DNA of 64,000 nucleotides from Bacillus sp. NTK074B (GCF_017303375.1 NZ_JAFKOH010000005.1:186001-250000); one strand, 5' to 3'; shown: positions 7,469-16,262, numbered from the stretch's first letter. Numbers and translations: made by a program. The notes: generated by a model from the letters alone, not told the origin.

Positions 7469-7985
7469 CTATTTTCAACTCCTTTCTCATCTTGGTAATT
7501 CCGTGATGGACCCTTGATTTAACGGTTCCAGGCGGCAGTTCTGTCATTTGTCCGATTTCCTCATATGAGTATCCGTAATAGTGTTTCAAAATAATAGGAA
7601 GCCTCACCTCTACCGAAAGTCGTCCAAGCGCAGATAATACATCATTCCACTCTTCATTTCTGGATTCCATTTCCCACTTAAGCTTCCTGCCATTCATTTC
7701 TTCCCTTTGCCAATCTTTTTCTCTTTTACTTTTGCGCTGAAGATCGATATACCGATTGGTGGCGATCGTAATCAGCCAGGAGGAAAACTTGGATTTCCCG
7801 TTGTATTGGTGGATTTTCTCCACACATTTAGCCATTGTGTCTTGAGCAAGCTCTTCTGCCTGATCACGGTTCATGGTTACTTTGATCAAATATTTCACTA
7901 AAAAGGGATAATGTTCTCTAAATAGAAGAGCAAAGGCTTCATGATTCCCTTTTTTTGCTTGCTTAATCCATTTCTTCTCTTCCAT
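7452..7985 (-). CDS. sigY: ECF RNA polymerase sigma factor SigY
   Basis: 177 residues with sigma region 2 (about 10-80: FALLFREHYPFLVKYL, DQAEELAQDTMAKCVEKI, SWLITIATNRYIDLQRKSKR) and region 4 (about 115-170: LPIILKHYYGYSYEEIGQMTELPPGTVKSRVHHG). The neighbours yxlC and a small membrane protein identify it as SigY rather than another ECF factor. Start ATG 7985. A SigY-type promoter lies just upstream (8032-8056), consistent with autoregulation. Confidence 0.9.
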   Translation of the reverse strand: MEEKKWIKQAKKGNHEAFALLFREHYPFLVKYLIKVTMNRDQAEELAQDTMAKCVEKIHQYNGKSKFSSWLITIATNRYIDLQRKSKREKDWQREEMNGRKLKWEMESRNEEWNDVLSALGRLSVEVRLPIILKHYYGYSYEEIGQMTELPPGTVKSRVHHGITKMRKELKIDEQQT

Positions 7986-8031
7986 TCTTTACTGTCCTTT
8001 CTATCCCCCCGGCAGGTGAGTTCATTGATAA

Positions 8032-8056
8032 GACGTATATGAGGAAAAAACGTTCA
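8032..8056 (-). promoter_or_regulatory. Putative SigY-dependent autoregulatory promoter
   Basis: Minus-strand TGAACG (-35) and CGTC (-10) separated by 15 nt, 47 nt upstream of sigY. This fits the TGAAC...CGTC pattern of B. subtilis SigY targets to within one nucleotide of spacing. Confidence 0.6.
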
Positions 8057-8137
8057 TAAAATGATTATACTTTTATATATTTTTTTCATTCTTTTTTAAT
8101 ATCTATTATGAAATATGTTACTTTTAAGTAGCGAGTG

Positions 8138-8272
8138 GTAGTTGATTTCCGCTCCAGGTGCTCGCTTTCCGCGGGGCTGGCGGTTAGCCTCCTCAGGCTT
8201 CGCCCTGCGGGGTCTCACCTGTCCAGCTATTCCCGCAGGAGTCGAGCACCTTCCGCTCCAATCAACTATCAA
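8138..8272. repeat. Dispersed palindromic intergenic repeat, copy A
   Basis: About 135 bp of G/C-rich sequence unlike its surroundings. The ends form an imperfect inverted repeat (TAGTTGATT...GGTGCTCG on both arms) and the core has TTTCCGCGGGGC and CCTGCGGGG. An inverted, degenerate copy lies at 16493-16597 and a remnant at 52904-52924. Repeats of this type are common between genes in Bacillaceae. The rest of 7986-8409 shows no gene. Confidence 0.75.
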
Positions 8273-8369
8273 AGCGATATTTAACCTCTAACTAAAGGAT
8301 AAAATCAATCCCTTCCTCCAAACCACATCATTTTCAAATGAAGAAAGAGATCCATTTTTTGAAAATACC

Positions 8370-8402
8370 CCTCCTGAATCATCTTGCCCAATTCAGGAAG
8401 GA
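8370..8402 (-). terminator. Terminator of the MFS gene
   Basis: Hairpin TCCTGAAT / ATTCAGGA just past the stop of the MFS gene, followed on the minus strand by GGGGTATTTTC. Confidence 0.55.
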
Positions 8403-8409
8403 TATTCCG

Positions 8410-9678
8410 TTAACTATTTAAAACGGCAGAATGTGTTTCTTCTTCTTTTACGTATTTAGGGAGAATGATGGTGTAGAATACGGCTACGATGATGAGGCAG
8501 CCCCCGACAAGCCAGTAGAGCATTTCAACTGTGATTATAGATGGGAATGTCATGGCGATGACTCCCAGGGTGATGGATTGAGAGAGCATCATAAGGGGAT
8601 TGATCCACCCCTGAACCCTGCCCATCATTTTTGGATCAATAATGCTTGGCATCCAGCCCCCGATTGCTATGTTCACAAGTGGTAATCCCAGTGCCGCTAC
8701 GAAAATGATCATTAAGAAAAGCCAAGTAGTCGGAGCAAACGATGCTGCTATGATAAATGTCCCCGAGATGATGAGACCTGCCACAATCAATACATGAAAC
8801 TTGAATTTTTGGGTGAGCATGGAAGAGAAGATACTTCCGATCAGCACCCCTGCACCGAAGGCGACTCCTAATAGAATCGAATATTCTTCATAGGAACCAG
8901 GAGCCAATTTGTATTTCAATATGAAGATGGGGATGACGGCAAATCCCCCGTTCACAATCCCAAATACGACAAACCCTCCAATCAATGATAGGAGCAGCTT
9001 ATGATTCAGAATATAGTTCATGCCTTCTGTAAAGTCTTTACTGACAGACTGAATGTTCAAATCTCTCCAGGAATGCTTACCATTCGGGAGCCTGACTTCT
9101 TCAGGAATGACACATTTTTTTATCAAGATGGCAGAAATCACAAAGGTAACGAAATCAACCGCAATGGCTCCATAAATTCCTGTCGTCCAATAGACAAAGA
9201 TCGCAACCGCATTCCCGAGCAACATAAACAAGCTCATCACCATTTGATTGAGTCCGGCAGCAGTAGAATAATCATCCTTTGAGAGTACTCCCTGCAGAAT
9301 CCCTTGTTCTGCAGGGAAGAAAAATTTCTGGACACCGCTCCTCAGGAAGAGAACTGTAAAGATAAGAGGAAGAGTGCCTATGAAGATGGCGCCGAATAAT
9401 AATAATGTGAGAAAAGCACTGATCGTATCACAGTGGTAGGCAATTTTCTGGCGATCCATTCTGTCAGCGAACACTCCTACAAGGAAAAACACGACTAGCG
9501 TCGGAAGTGAATACATCATCTCCGTAACCGATGCATACACAGGCTGCTCAGAAAAACGATCCAGCAAATAAAACATGAACGCTGTCAGGCCAATCACACT
9601 TCCCATATGCGAAGTGAAATTCGCGAAGAACAATTTTAAAAATATTGGATTCTTAAAGATTTCAATCATTTTTTTCAT
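8410..9678 (-). CDS. MFS transporter (drug/macrolide-efflux-like, 12 TM)
   Basis: 422 residues with about 12 hydrophobic segments and the loop 2-3 motif GVFADRMDRQKIAYHCD, a variant of the MFS motif A G-x3-D-R-x-x-R. The repeat of MMLGNAVA and GWMPSIIDPKMMGRVQGWINPLMM is typical of the MFS_3 / macrolide-efflux-like group. Start ATG 9678 is behind GAAGGGGG. It stands alone between a repeat-containing gap and the iadA terminator. Substrate unknown. Confidence 0.8.
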   Translation of the reverse strand: MKKMIEIFKNPIFLKLFFANFTSHMGSVIGLTAFMFYLLDRFSEQPVYASVTEMMYSLPTLVVFFLVGVFADRMDRQKIAYHCDTISAFLTLLLFGAIFIGTLPLIFTVLFLRSGVQKFFFPAEQGILQGVLSKDDYSTAAGLNQMVMSLFMLLGNAVAIFVYWTTGIYGAIAVDFVTFVISAILIKKCVIPEEVRLPNGKHSWRDLNIQSVSKDFTEGMNYILNHKLLLSLIGGFVVFGIVNGGFAVIPIFILKYKLAPGSYEEYSILLGVAFGAGVLIGSIFSSMLTQKFKFHVLIVAGLIISGTFIIAASFAPTTWLFLMIIFVAALGLPLVNIAIGGWMPSIIDPKMMGRVQGWINPLMMLSQSITLGVIAMTFPSIITVEMLYWLVGGCLIIVAVFYTIILPKYVKEEETHSAVLNS

Positions 9679-9858
9679 AACATCCGTCCCCCTTCAATAA
9701 ATAACTATCTTTATCATATTGAATTGACCTTTGGGAAAGCAGGGTCTACTGGTGGTATTTTCCTCCGTCTCGGGTCGGATGAGGGCTAGGCGCCTCTTTC
9801 AGAAAGAGCATTAATGGCCAATTCGCTGATAAAATGAGATCATTCCTATTCAATATGA

Positions 9859-9888
9859 ACAGCCCGGAGCACCAATGCTCCGGGCTGT
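9859..9888. terminator. Terminator after iadA
   Basis: Perfect 13-bp stem (ACAGCCCGGAGCA / TGCTCCGGGCTGT) with a 4-nt loop. The T-tract is weak, but the location just after the iadA stop fits. Confidence 0.65.
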
Positions 9889-9899
9889 CCCTCTTTCAA

Positions 9900-11075
9900 T
9901 CACTTTTCAAACGTCCCCTTCACGATCGCTTCCCCGTTCTCCACCATCAATTTCCCCCTGGCGAAAACCGTATTCACGTCAAGTGTTTCCTGATCCAATA
10001 GGACTAAATCTGCGTCCTTTTCTACTTCCACGTGACCTTTTTGCTTTAATTTCAGGATTTTTGCAGGATTCGAGGTGATGACCCTGATCGCTGTTTCCAA
10101 TGGGACATTTTCCACCAGCATGGCGTCCTTCACTTCATTGTAGAGGCTTGACACCTGACCGATCTGCAGTCCAATCAGCTCTCCATCAGCATCAAAATTC
10201 GGCAGACTTGCTTGCCCATCGGAAGTATAGGTGATTTGTTCCACCGGTACGCCTGCATCGAGCATGCGTTTAAGCGCCTGACTGCATTTCACTTCCCCGT
10301 CTTCAAGAAACTGAGGGATGGTACTTGTCGTAAAGTCTACATATCCACCTTTAAGGGCATATTGAATCCCTGCTTCAAAGAGATGTGCATTCCGGTTGAT
10401 ATGTGTCGGATAGAACTGCTTGATCGGAATATCCGTTGTATCGACAATCTCTTCCAACAAGTTTAGGTGATCATAACTATCCCCGACGTGCACATTGACA
10501 ATTCCTGCTTTCCCCGACAACATCCCTCCAATCCTGGCGGCGGAAGTAATTTTCGCCAACTCGTTTACCGTTGGCTGAGATGAACGGTGATCGGCAATCG
10601 CCACTTCACCCACACCAATGATTCTATCCACTAAGATGATATCATCCTCAATCTTTCCGGTAAGTGTTTTCAAAGGGACCTGGTATGAACCGGTTTGCAC
10701 ATAACAGGTAATCCCTTCTTCCTCAAGCCCCTTCGCTTTGGCTATGAGGCTTGCCATGGTCCTCGTTGTTCCGTCTGTGCCGATAACACCGACAAGAGTG
10801 GTAATTCCCGAGAGAGTGGCCTGAGTCAATTGGATTTCAGGGGTTCTTGTACGGAAGCTTCCTTCGCCCCCTCCGCCCATAATATGGACATGTGAGTCGA
10901 TGAATCCTGGTACAACATACTTCCCGGTTGCATCCACAACCTTAATATCCACAAAATGACCGGGAAGCTCAATCTTATCTTCTATGAATCCTATTTTATC
11001 ACCTACCAGGAGGATATCTTTTTTCCCTAGATATGCTGGAGCATAAACTTCCCCGTTTTGTATTAGTGTTAGCAT
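9900..11075 (-). CDS. iadA: Isoaspartyl dipeptidase (beta-aspartyl peptidase)
   Basis: 391 residues, the family length. Amidohydrolase-fold zinc peptidase that cleaves isoAsp-X dipeptides left by degradation of damaged proteins. Visible metal and substrate motifs: FIDSHVHIMGGGGEGSF (HxH), VGEVAIADHRSSQPT, VNVHVGDSYDHL, YPTHINRN and TSDGQASLPNF (metal-ligand Asp). The start is ATG 11075, because the GGAAGGA ribosome site lies inside the longer reading from 11093. Cotranscribed with the YfcC-type transporter upstream, suggesting uptake and hydrolysis of dipeptides or release of the products. Confidence 0.92.
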   Translation of the reverse strand: MLTLIQNGEVYAPAYLGKKDILLVGDKIGFIEDKIELPGHFVDIKVVDATGKYVVPGFIDSHVHIMGGGGEGSFRTRTPEIQLTQATLSGITTLVGVIGTDGTTRTMASLIAKAKGLEEEGITCYVQTGSYQVPLKTLTGKIEDDIILVDRIIGVGEVAIADHRSSQPTVNELAKITSAARIGGMLSGKAGIVNVHVGDSYDHLNLLEEIVDTTDIPIKQFYPTHINRNAHLFEAGIQYALKGGYVDFTTSTIPQFLEDGEVKCSQALKRMLDAGVPVEQITYTSDGQASLPNFDADGELIGLQIGQVSSLYNEVKDAMLVENVPLETAIRVITSNPAKILKLKQKGHVEVEKDADLVLLDQETLDVNTVFARGKLMVENGEAIVKGTFEK

Positions 11076-11143
11076 GATGATTGCTCCTTCCACTATGTAT
11101 TCATAATCGAGCCGGGTGTGAACTCGGCTCGAAGAATGGCTAA

Positions 11144-12646
11144 TTAAAATCCAATAAGCGTTGCCGTAATCACAAAGATAGATGATAAAACGAATAATAT
11201 AAGCATGAATTTAAAGATGAATCTAGCCCACACTCCCCAATCGACCCGTGCTGCTCCCAATGTACCCATAAGGGCCGCAGAAGTGGGAACCAGGATATTG
11301 GTTAATCCATCACCCAATTGGAATGCCAGTACCGATACTTGGCGGGTGACCCCGGCGATATCGGAAAGCGGGGCCATCAATGGCATCGTGAGCGCTGCTT
11401 GACCAGAACCGGAAACCACGAAAAAGTTGAAGACAGATTGGAATAAATACATGCACCATGCAGAGATGGCTTCCGGGAAATCACCGACAACCTGTCCTGC
11501 ACCATATAATACCGTGTTCAATACAGATGGTGCGTCCGGTGCATCTCCACCAAGGATGATGACGATTCCCTTTGCCATCCCCACCACCAATGCGGCAGGC
11601 AATAGATCTTTCGCACCGTCGATGAAGCCGTTTGCTACATCATCCCAACTCATTCCATTTAATTTAAACAAAACCCCGATGATCCCTGCAACTAAACCTA
11701 TTGTAAAGAATTGGCTTGCGATCTCAGGAATATAGTAGGCGTGTTCCACTACTCCCCAAATGATCCAGGCGATCCCTACTACTACTGTAAGGATGACGAG
11801 TGAGTGTCCCCAAGTGAATTTCGCATGTAAATTTCCCACTTTCCCTTCTTTACGGAAATACTCATCCGTCTTGTAAGAAAGGCTTCGTTTAGGATCCTTC
11901 TTGATTGCATTGGCATATCTCCAAGTGTAAACGATTCCAACAAGGGTGAAGATGATCCACATTACAATTCGGAAGCCTGCTCCTGATAGTACTGGAACAC
12001 CGGACACCCCTTGGGCGATTGCTACCCCGAATGGATTCATCCACGATGTGGCAAACCCGATTTGAGTTGCAACATACGTGATCATGATACCCGTTATGGC
12101 ATCATACCCTATGGCAATCATGATTGGAACGAGGATCATGGCAAAGGCAATGGCCTCCTCCCCCATACCAAACACGGCTCCACCTAATGAAAATAAGAAG
12201 AACATGATTGGGATGATGAGGGACTCCTTTCCTTTGGTCCGATCGATTACCTTGAGGATTCCTTCTTCAATCGCTCTTGTTTTCATGATGATTCCAAAGG
12301 CTCCCCCAATAATGAGGATAAAAGCCACTACCCCAACAGCCGATCCCCATTTATCCCCTGATACAAGACCTTCAAATACATAATTCAGGAAACCTATCCC
12401 ACCACCAGGTTCAAAAACGCTTGTTCCTTCCCTGATCAAATTTCCATCTTCGTCTTTTAAATAACTAAAAGAATCCGGATTCAAGACTGTTTTCGTTTGC
12501 TCTTCTCCATCCTGCATATACGTGATCTCTTCTGTTGCAAATTGCCCCTTAGGTATGACATAGGTTAAAATGGCAGCAGCAAGTACAACGAAAAACACAA
12601 TGATAAAAGTATGCGGCACCTTCCAAGCTTTTTGTTCTTTCTCCAT
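11144..12646 (-). CDS. YfcC-family (C4-dicarboxylate/basic amino acid anaerobic carrier-like) transporter
   Basis: 500 residues, about 12 membrane segments, with family stretches FSLGGAVFGMGEEAIAF, GFATSWMNPFGVAIAQ and SGSGQAALTMPLMAPL. The family includes YfcC/DcuC/ArcD-like carriers and is annotated for C4-dicarboxylates, arginine/ornithine or short peptides. Genetic linkage to an isoaspartyl dipeptidase points to dipeptide or aspartate transport (inference). First gene of the sigma-54-controlled operon; 50 nt separate it from iadA. Confidence 0.85.
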   Translation of the reverse strand: MEKEQKAWKVPHTFIIVFFVVLAAAILTYVIPKGQFATEEITYMQDGEEQTKTVLNPDSFSYLKDEDGNLIREGTSVFEPGGGIGFLNYVFEGLVSGDKWGSAVGVVAFILIIGGAFGIIMKTRAIEEGILKVIDRTKGKESLIIPIMFFLFSLGGAVFGMGEEAIAFAMILVPIMIAIGYDAITGIMITYVATQIGFATSWMNPFGVAIAQGVSGVPVLSGAGFRIVMWIIFTLVGIVYTWRYANAIKKDPKRSLSYKTDEYFRKEGKVGNLHAKFTWGHSLVILTVVVGIAWIIWGVVEHAYYIPEIASQFFTIGLVAGIIGVLFKLNGMSWDDVANGFIDGAKDLLPAALVVGMAKGIVIILGGDAPDAPSVLNTVLYGAGQVVGDFPEAISAWCMYLFQSVFNFFVVSGSGQAALTMPLMAPLSDIAGVTRQVSVLAFQLGDGLTNILVPTSAALMGTLGAARVDWGVWARFIFKFMLILFVLSSIFVITATLIGF

Positions 12647-12692
12647 TTCTTATCCCCCCGTTTGACAGTTTATTAATCTTCATTTCTTTACT

Positions 12693-12709
12693 TGCAAGTT
12701 CTGTGCCAA
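12693..12709 (-). promoter_or_regulatory. Sigma-54 (-24/-12) promoter of the yfcC-iadA operon
   Basis: Minus strand reads TTGGCAC-AGAAC-TTGCA, a complete match to the TGGCAC-N5-TTGCA consensus of RpoN (SigL) promoters, 47 nt upstream of the transporter start. The divergent neighbour is a sigma-54 activator, which makes the match credible. TTAACC/GGTTAA-rich inverted repeats at about 12743-12800 are possible upstream activating sites. Confidence 0.85.
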
Positions 12710-12811
12710 CCTCAATTATCTGAAAATACAAACTTCAATTTCACTATTGGTTGAATTAGGTTAGAATATAGATAACCATAAAAACTTTAATTAACCATTA
12801 GGAGGAAGCAA

Positions 12812-14869
12812 ATGAAACGTGAATTAATTCTATTAGCCGGTACCAAGGAAACAGAAAGAGCCCTGAAGGAACAGTTACAGTCCGTTTTTGGCGAGCTGAT
12901 CCATATTACAAGTTATGCCTGTGATGAGGGAGTCCCAACGATTTTCGCCAATAAGCTGATTGTATACTCTTCTGCATTGATTGCCCCTGAAGTACAGGAA
13001 TATATCGATTTCGATTCCTGTACCATCATTAAAGCCAGACGCACGGTTAACTATGAATACATTGACCGTATATTTGAATTACCTCCTGGAAAGAAAATCC
13101 TTTATGTAAATGACTTCATCCAGACTGCCCAAGAAGCAGTCGCCACTTTAAAACGACTGGGTATTGATCATGTTGATTATGTTCCTTACTCCCCTTCAGG
13201 AGTATATCCAGGACAAATCGATATTGCCATTTCACCTGGCGAGATGGCAAGCATCCCTTCTTCCATACCTCAAAAAATAGATATCGGTGTGAGATTGATC
13301 GATTTAAATACCATCATGAAAATCATCTATCATTTTCAATTATCCGAACAATTAACCGTTGATATTACTGATCGATACACACGGAAGATCATCGAACTCA
13401 GTCAAAAACTGGGAGCCATCAATAGGCGGGCGAAAACCTTGAATAAATTCCTGAACAAAGTAGTCGATGGAGTCAACGACGGAATCCTTGCCTTTCAGGA
13501 GGATGGAGAAATCACTGTGTTCAATGAAGTCTTGGAGAGAATGGTGGGAATTGCGGCCACCCATGCAAAAGGGAAAAAATTAAACAGAGTGTTCAAGAAC
13601 ATCGAACTGAATCATTTCTTAACCTCTCACCAGGATGAAGATCAAGAGTATTTCACACTCCGGCAACAAAATGTAATGGTCTACCGTTTCCGCTTGGAGG
13701 CTGAAGGCGTCATTGTAGCAACATTCAAAGATATGGAAGAAACCATTGAAATGGAGAAAGTACGAAAACGCGAACTTCAACGAAGAGGATACATCGCCAA
13801 ATATACTTTTGATAGCATATTAGGAACCAGCAAACTCATCAACGAGACCAAATTGATTGCCGGGAAACTGGCACAAAGCGAACTCCCTGTTTTGATCTAT
13901 GGTGAGACAGGCACAGGGAAAGAATTGTTTTCCAGTGCCATACATAACAGTTCTTCCCGTAAGAACAGCCCGTACCTGGCCGTTAACTGCAGTGCACTGC
14001 CAGAGGATTTATTAGAAAGCGAATTATTCGGTTATGAGGATGGAGCCTTTACAGGAGCTAAAAAGGGCGGAAAAAAAGGCTTGTTCGAACAAGCCGACGG
14101 CGGTACTCTGTTCCTCGATGAAATCGGAGATATCAGTCTAAAGCTACAGGCAAGGTTGTTAAGGGTCCTGCAGGAAATGGAAATCAGGAGGATTGGTGGA
14201 AACAAGAACATCCCGGTAGATGTGAGGATCCTCGCAGCGACCAACAAAGACCTGCAATTATTAATAACCGAAGGAACATTTCGGGAAGATCTATATCACC
14301 GCCTGAAAGTCTTATCACTGCAGCTTCCAAGTCTGAGGGACAGGAGCGGGGATATTCCCCTCCTCATTGAAAACTTCCTTCGCACGGAACAAAGTAAGAT
14401 CACGACAATTGACGGTGATGTATTGGAAACCATGCAGAATGCCGGGTGGAGCGGAAATGTCAGGGAACTAAAAAATACTCTTCTTTACATGATGACCGTC
14501 GCGGAACACAACCGATTAACCATAAAGGAATTACCGAGAAATGATGATAATTTTCAAAGCAACGGGGAAACTAGAAATACCCTCATTCATCCGGAAATAT
14601 CCATGTCAAAATTCGATGAGTATGTCAGTATCCTATCAGTATTAATGAGCTTTTACGATGAGGGAACAAGGGCAAGCAGAGAGAAGATCCATTCATCTCT
14701 TGAACATGGCCCGACACCTCTATCCGTTCAACAAATCAGAACAAGATTGAACGAACTCAAAGATTTAGGATACGTCATCATCCAACGAGGAAGGACAGGA
14801 ACGGAAATTTCGCCGGCAGGAATACAGTGGTTAAACAATCAGAAGGAGAATGTTTTAACCATTAGATAA
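12812..14869 (+). CDS. Sigma-54-dependent enhancer-binding transcriptional activator
   Basis: 685 residues. N-terminal sensory region (1-200) of unassigned type; a PAS-like domain (about 210-320, GILAFQEDGEITVFNEVLERMVGI); AAA+ sigma-54 interaction domain (about 335-570) with Walker A GETGTGKE near 364, the sigma-54 contact loop GAFTGA near 411, Walker B GGTLFLDEIGD and R-finger region LYHRL. The C-terminal region (600-685) looks like a winged helix (QQIRTRLNELKDLGYVIIQRGRTGTEIS) rather than the usual Fis-type HTH. SD AGGAGG, ATG 12812. It probably activates the divergent yfcC-iadA operon. Confidence 0.92.
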   Translation: MKRELILLAGTKETERALKEQLQSVFGELIHITSYACDEGVPTIFANKLIVYSSALIAPEVQEYIDFDSCTIIKARRTVNYEYIDRIFELPPGKKILYVNDFIQTAQEAVATLKRLGIDHVDYVPYSPSGVYPGQIDIAISPGEMASIPSSIPQKIDIGVRLIDLNTIMKIIYHFQLSEQLTVDITDRYTRKIIELSQKLGAINRRAKTLNKFLNKVVDGVNDGILAFQEDGEITVFNEVLERMVGIAATHAKGKKLNRVFKNIELNHFLTSHQDEDQEYFTLRQQNVMVYRFRLEAEGVIVATFKDMEETIEMEKVRKRELQRRGYIAKYTFDSILGTSKLINETKLIAGKLAQSELPVLIYGETGTGKELFSSAIHNSSSRKNSPYLAVNCSALPEDLLESELFGYEDGAFTGAKKGGKKGLFEQADGGTLFLDEIGDISLKLQARLLRVLQEMEIRRIGGNKNIPVDVRILAATNKDLQLLITEGTFREDLYHRLKVLSLQLPSLRDRSGDIPLLIENFLRTEQSKITTIDGDVLETMQNAGWSGNVRELKNTLLYMMTVAEHNRLTIKELPRNDDNFQSNGETRNTLIHPEISMSKFDEYVSILSVLMSFYDEGTRASREKIHSSLEHGPTPLSVQQIRTRLNELKDLGYVIIQRGRTGTEISPAGIQWLNNQKENVLTIR

Positions 14870-14942
14870 CGGGGTATCTTTACTTTAACCGGTTAGTAAT
14901 ATTAAATATTCTTCAGGATACAATAAGTCGAGGTGATTTTTC

Positions 14943-15011
14943 ATGGTACGTACAATCTTAATGGTCATTGGTGCAATTGTTGTCATTGGCTGGATTATCA
15001 GCATGCTTTAA
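14943..15011 (+). CDS. 22-aa single-helix membrane peptide
   Basis: ATG 14943 lies behind GAGGTGA with normal spacing. The 22 codons encode a short basic start (MVRT) followed by an uninterrupted hydrophobic helix ending WIISML, then TAA. A strong terminator follows at 15067-15105. Size and layout match the many tiny single-pass proteins of Bacilli; no family could be named. Confidence 0.55.
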   Translation: MVRTILMVIGAIVVIGWIISML

Positions 15012-15066
15012 TTAACCAAACACTATTCTTGCTATCATTTTGAGTTATATAATTTGAAAGCGAAGG

Positions 15067-15105
15067 AGCAGAGTGGATCTTCCCCCACTCTGCTCTTTCT
15101 TTTTT
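15067..15105 (+). terminator. Intrinsic terminator after the 22-aa ORF
   Basis: Perfect 10-bp stem AGCAGAGTGG / CCACTCTGCT followed by CTTTCTTTTTTATT on the plus strand. This supports a real transcript in 14870-15060. Confidence 0.8.
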
Positions 15106-15216
15106 ATTCTTGGAAATTCATTTCTTTCCTATAATATCCTTCCAAAAACGAATGAAAAAGATTAACTTTTTCCCAAACGGGTAAACATGCTATATCCCAA
15201 TACAGAGGTGATTGAC

Positions 15217-15741
15217 ATGTATAGACATATTCTATTAGCTTACGATGAAACAGATGGAAGCAAGAAAGCATTAGATGAAGTAACAAAATTAATGAAAAGC
15301 TCTATAGACTCAAAATTAACCGTACTCCATATTTCAGATGAGAAGACTGCAAATGAACCTCGTGACAATTACACACCCACTCACGCTATAGCTGACACGT
15401 CACCCGGCTTCGATCATCAATATATGGGGAATCTCTCCGTTTCCCCGGATAATAATGTTCGGGCAACAGAAGAAGAACATCATGAAATCAAGACACCATC
15501 ATCTACCCATCCCTTTTTAGTCAATGCCCGTGAAAAGCTCTCTCCCCATGGAGTAGAAGCTAATTACATTCACCTGGCAGGCTCAGAAGCAAAACGAATA
15601 TGCGAATATGCCAAAGAAATACAGGCAGATTTAGTTGTCCTCGGCAACAGCGGAAAATCCGGCTTAAAAAAATGGGTACTCGGAAGCGTCAGCGAAAAAG
15701 TCGCCCATGACTGCGAATCAAGCGTACTGGTTGTAAAATAA
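15217..15741 (+). CDS. Universal stress protein (UspA family)
   Basis: 174 residues. The N-terminus MYRHILLAYDETDGSKKALDE and the C-terminal ATP-binding signature GNSGKSGLKKWVLGSVSEKV (G-x2-G-x9-GS) are diagnostic of ATP-binding Usp proteins. Between beta-2 and alpha-3 (about residues 45-100) there is a polar, His- and Asp-rich insertion, making it about 30 residues longer than usual. ATG 15217 is chosen over 15187 because GAGGTGA lies directly before it. Closed by a strong bidirectional terminator. Confidence 0.9.
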   Translation: MYRHILLAYDETDGSKKALDEVTKLMKSSIDSKLTVLHISDEKTANEPRDNYTPTHAIADTSPGFDHQYMGNLSVSPDNNVRATEEEHHEIKTPSSTHPFLVNAREKLSPHGVEANYIHLAGSEAKRICEYAKEIQADLVVLGNSGKSGLKKWVLGSVSEKVAHDCESSVLVVK

Positions 15742-15785
15742 AATAGAGGGACGGACCTTTAAAAAGGTCCGTCCCTCTATTTTAT
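15741..15785. terminator. Bidirectional terminator between usp and the XRE gene
   Basis: Near-perfect 19-bp stem AAATAGAGGGACGGACC... with a tiny loop between two convergent genes; T-rich on both exits. Confidence 0.85.
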
Positions 15786-16238
15786 TTATTCCCCTGTTAA
15801 TTCATCAAATCGTTTATGACTGCTTTCTTCATCGAAGCTGCTGTAGATCCGATAATCCTCGGCGTCCAGTATGCGATAATGCTTGCTGAATAAATTTTGT
15901 TGCAGGATGTAGTCATCGGTTTTTTTCATATCTTTCCACCAGATCTTCCCACCGAGGGTTTTTTCTTTTCGATAATCAATCCCTTCCCTGGCAATGATTT
16001 CAATGATTTCGAGGGGTTCTCCCCCAAGACTAACCGTTAAGGTTTCACTATCCTTAAACAATGCACAGATAGCCACGGCTGCTGTCCAGCTTGCCATGAC
16101 TCTGCCTTTCTCGATCTGTACCAGGGTCTTTTTCGATAACCCTATGACTGTCGCCATCTTGTCCTGTGTATAGCCGGCTTCGGTTCGTATCAGCCTTAAT
16201 TTTTCAGAGATGATTAATATGATTTCTTCTTTTGTCAT
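15786..16238 (-). CDS. XRE-family transcriptional regulator
   Basis: 150 residues. The N-terminal HTH_3 domain (about 9-65) reads LRLIRTEAGYTQDKMATVIGLSKKTLVQIEKGRVMASW, with the recognition helix around GLSKKTLVQIE. The C-terminal half (70-150) is a distinct acidic domain with no assigned family, probably for dimerisation or ligand sensing. SD AAGGTG, ATG 16238. Two perfect palindromes in its promoter (16263-16276, 16297-16311) suggest autoregulation. No cotranscribed partner. Confidence 0.85.
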   Translation of the reverse strand: MTKEEIILIISEKLRLIRTEAGYTQDKMATVIGLSKKTLVQIEKGRVMASWTAAVAICALFKDSETLTVSLGGEPLEIIEIIAREGIDYRKEKTLGGKIWWKDMKKTDDYILQQNLFSKHYRILDAEDYRIYSSFDEESSHKRFDELTGE

Positions 16239-16262
16239 GGTTTCACACCTTAATTGTTTATA

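Noticed and set aside
9900..11093. Longer start of iadA at 11093
   Set aside because: The first six codons contain the GGAAGGA ribosome site that belongs to ATG 11075.
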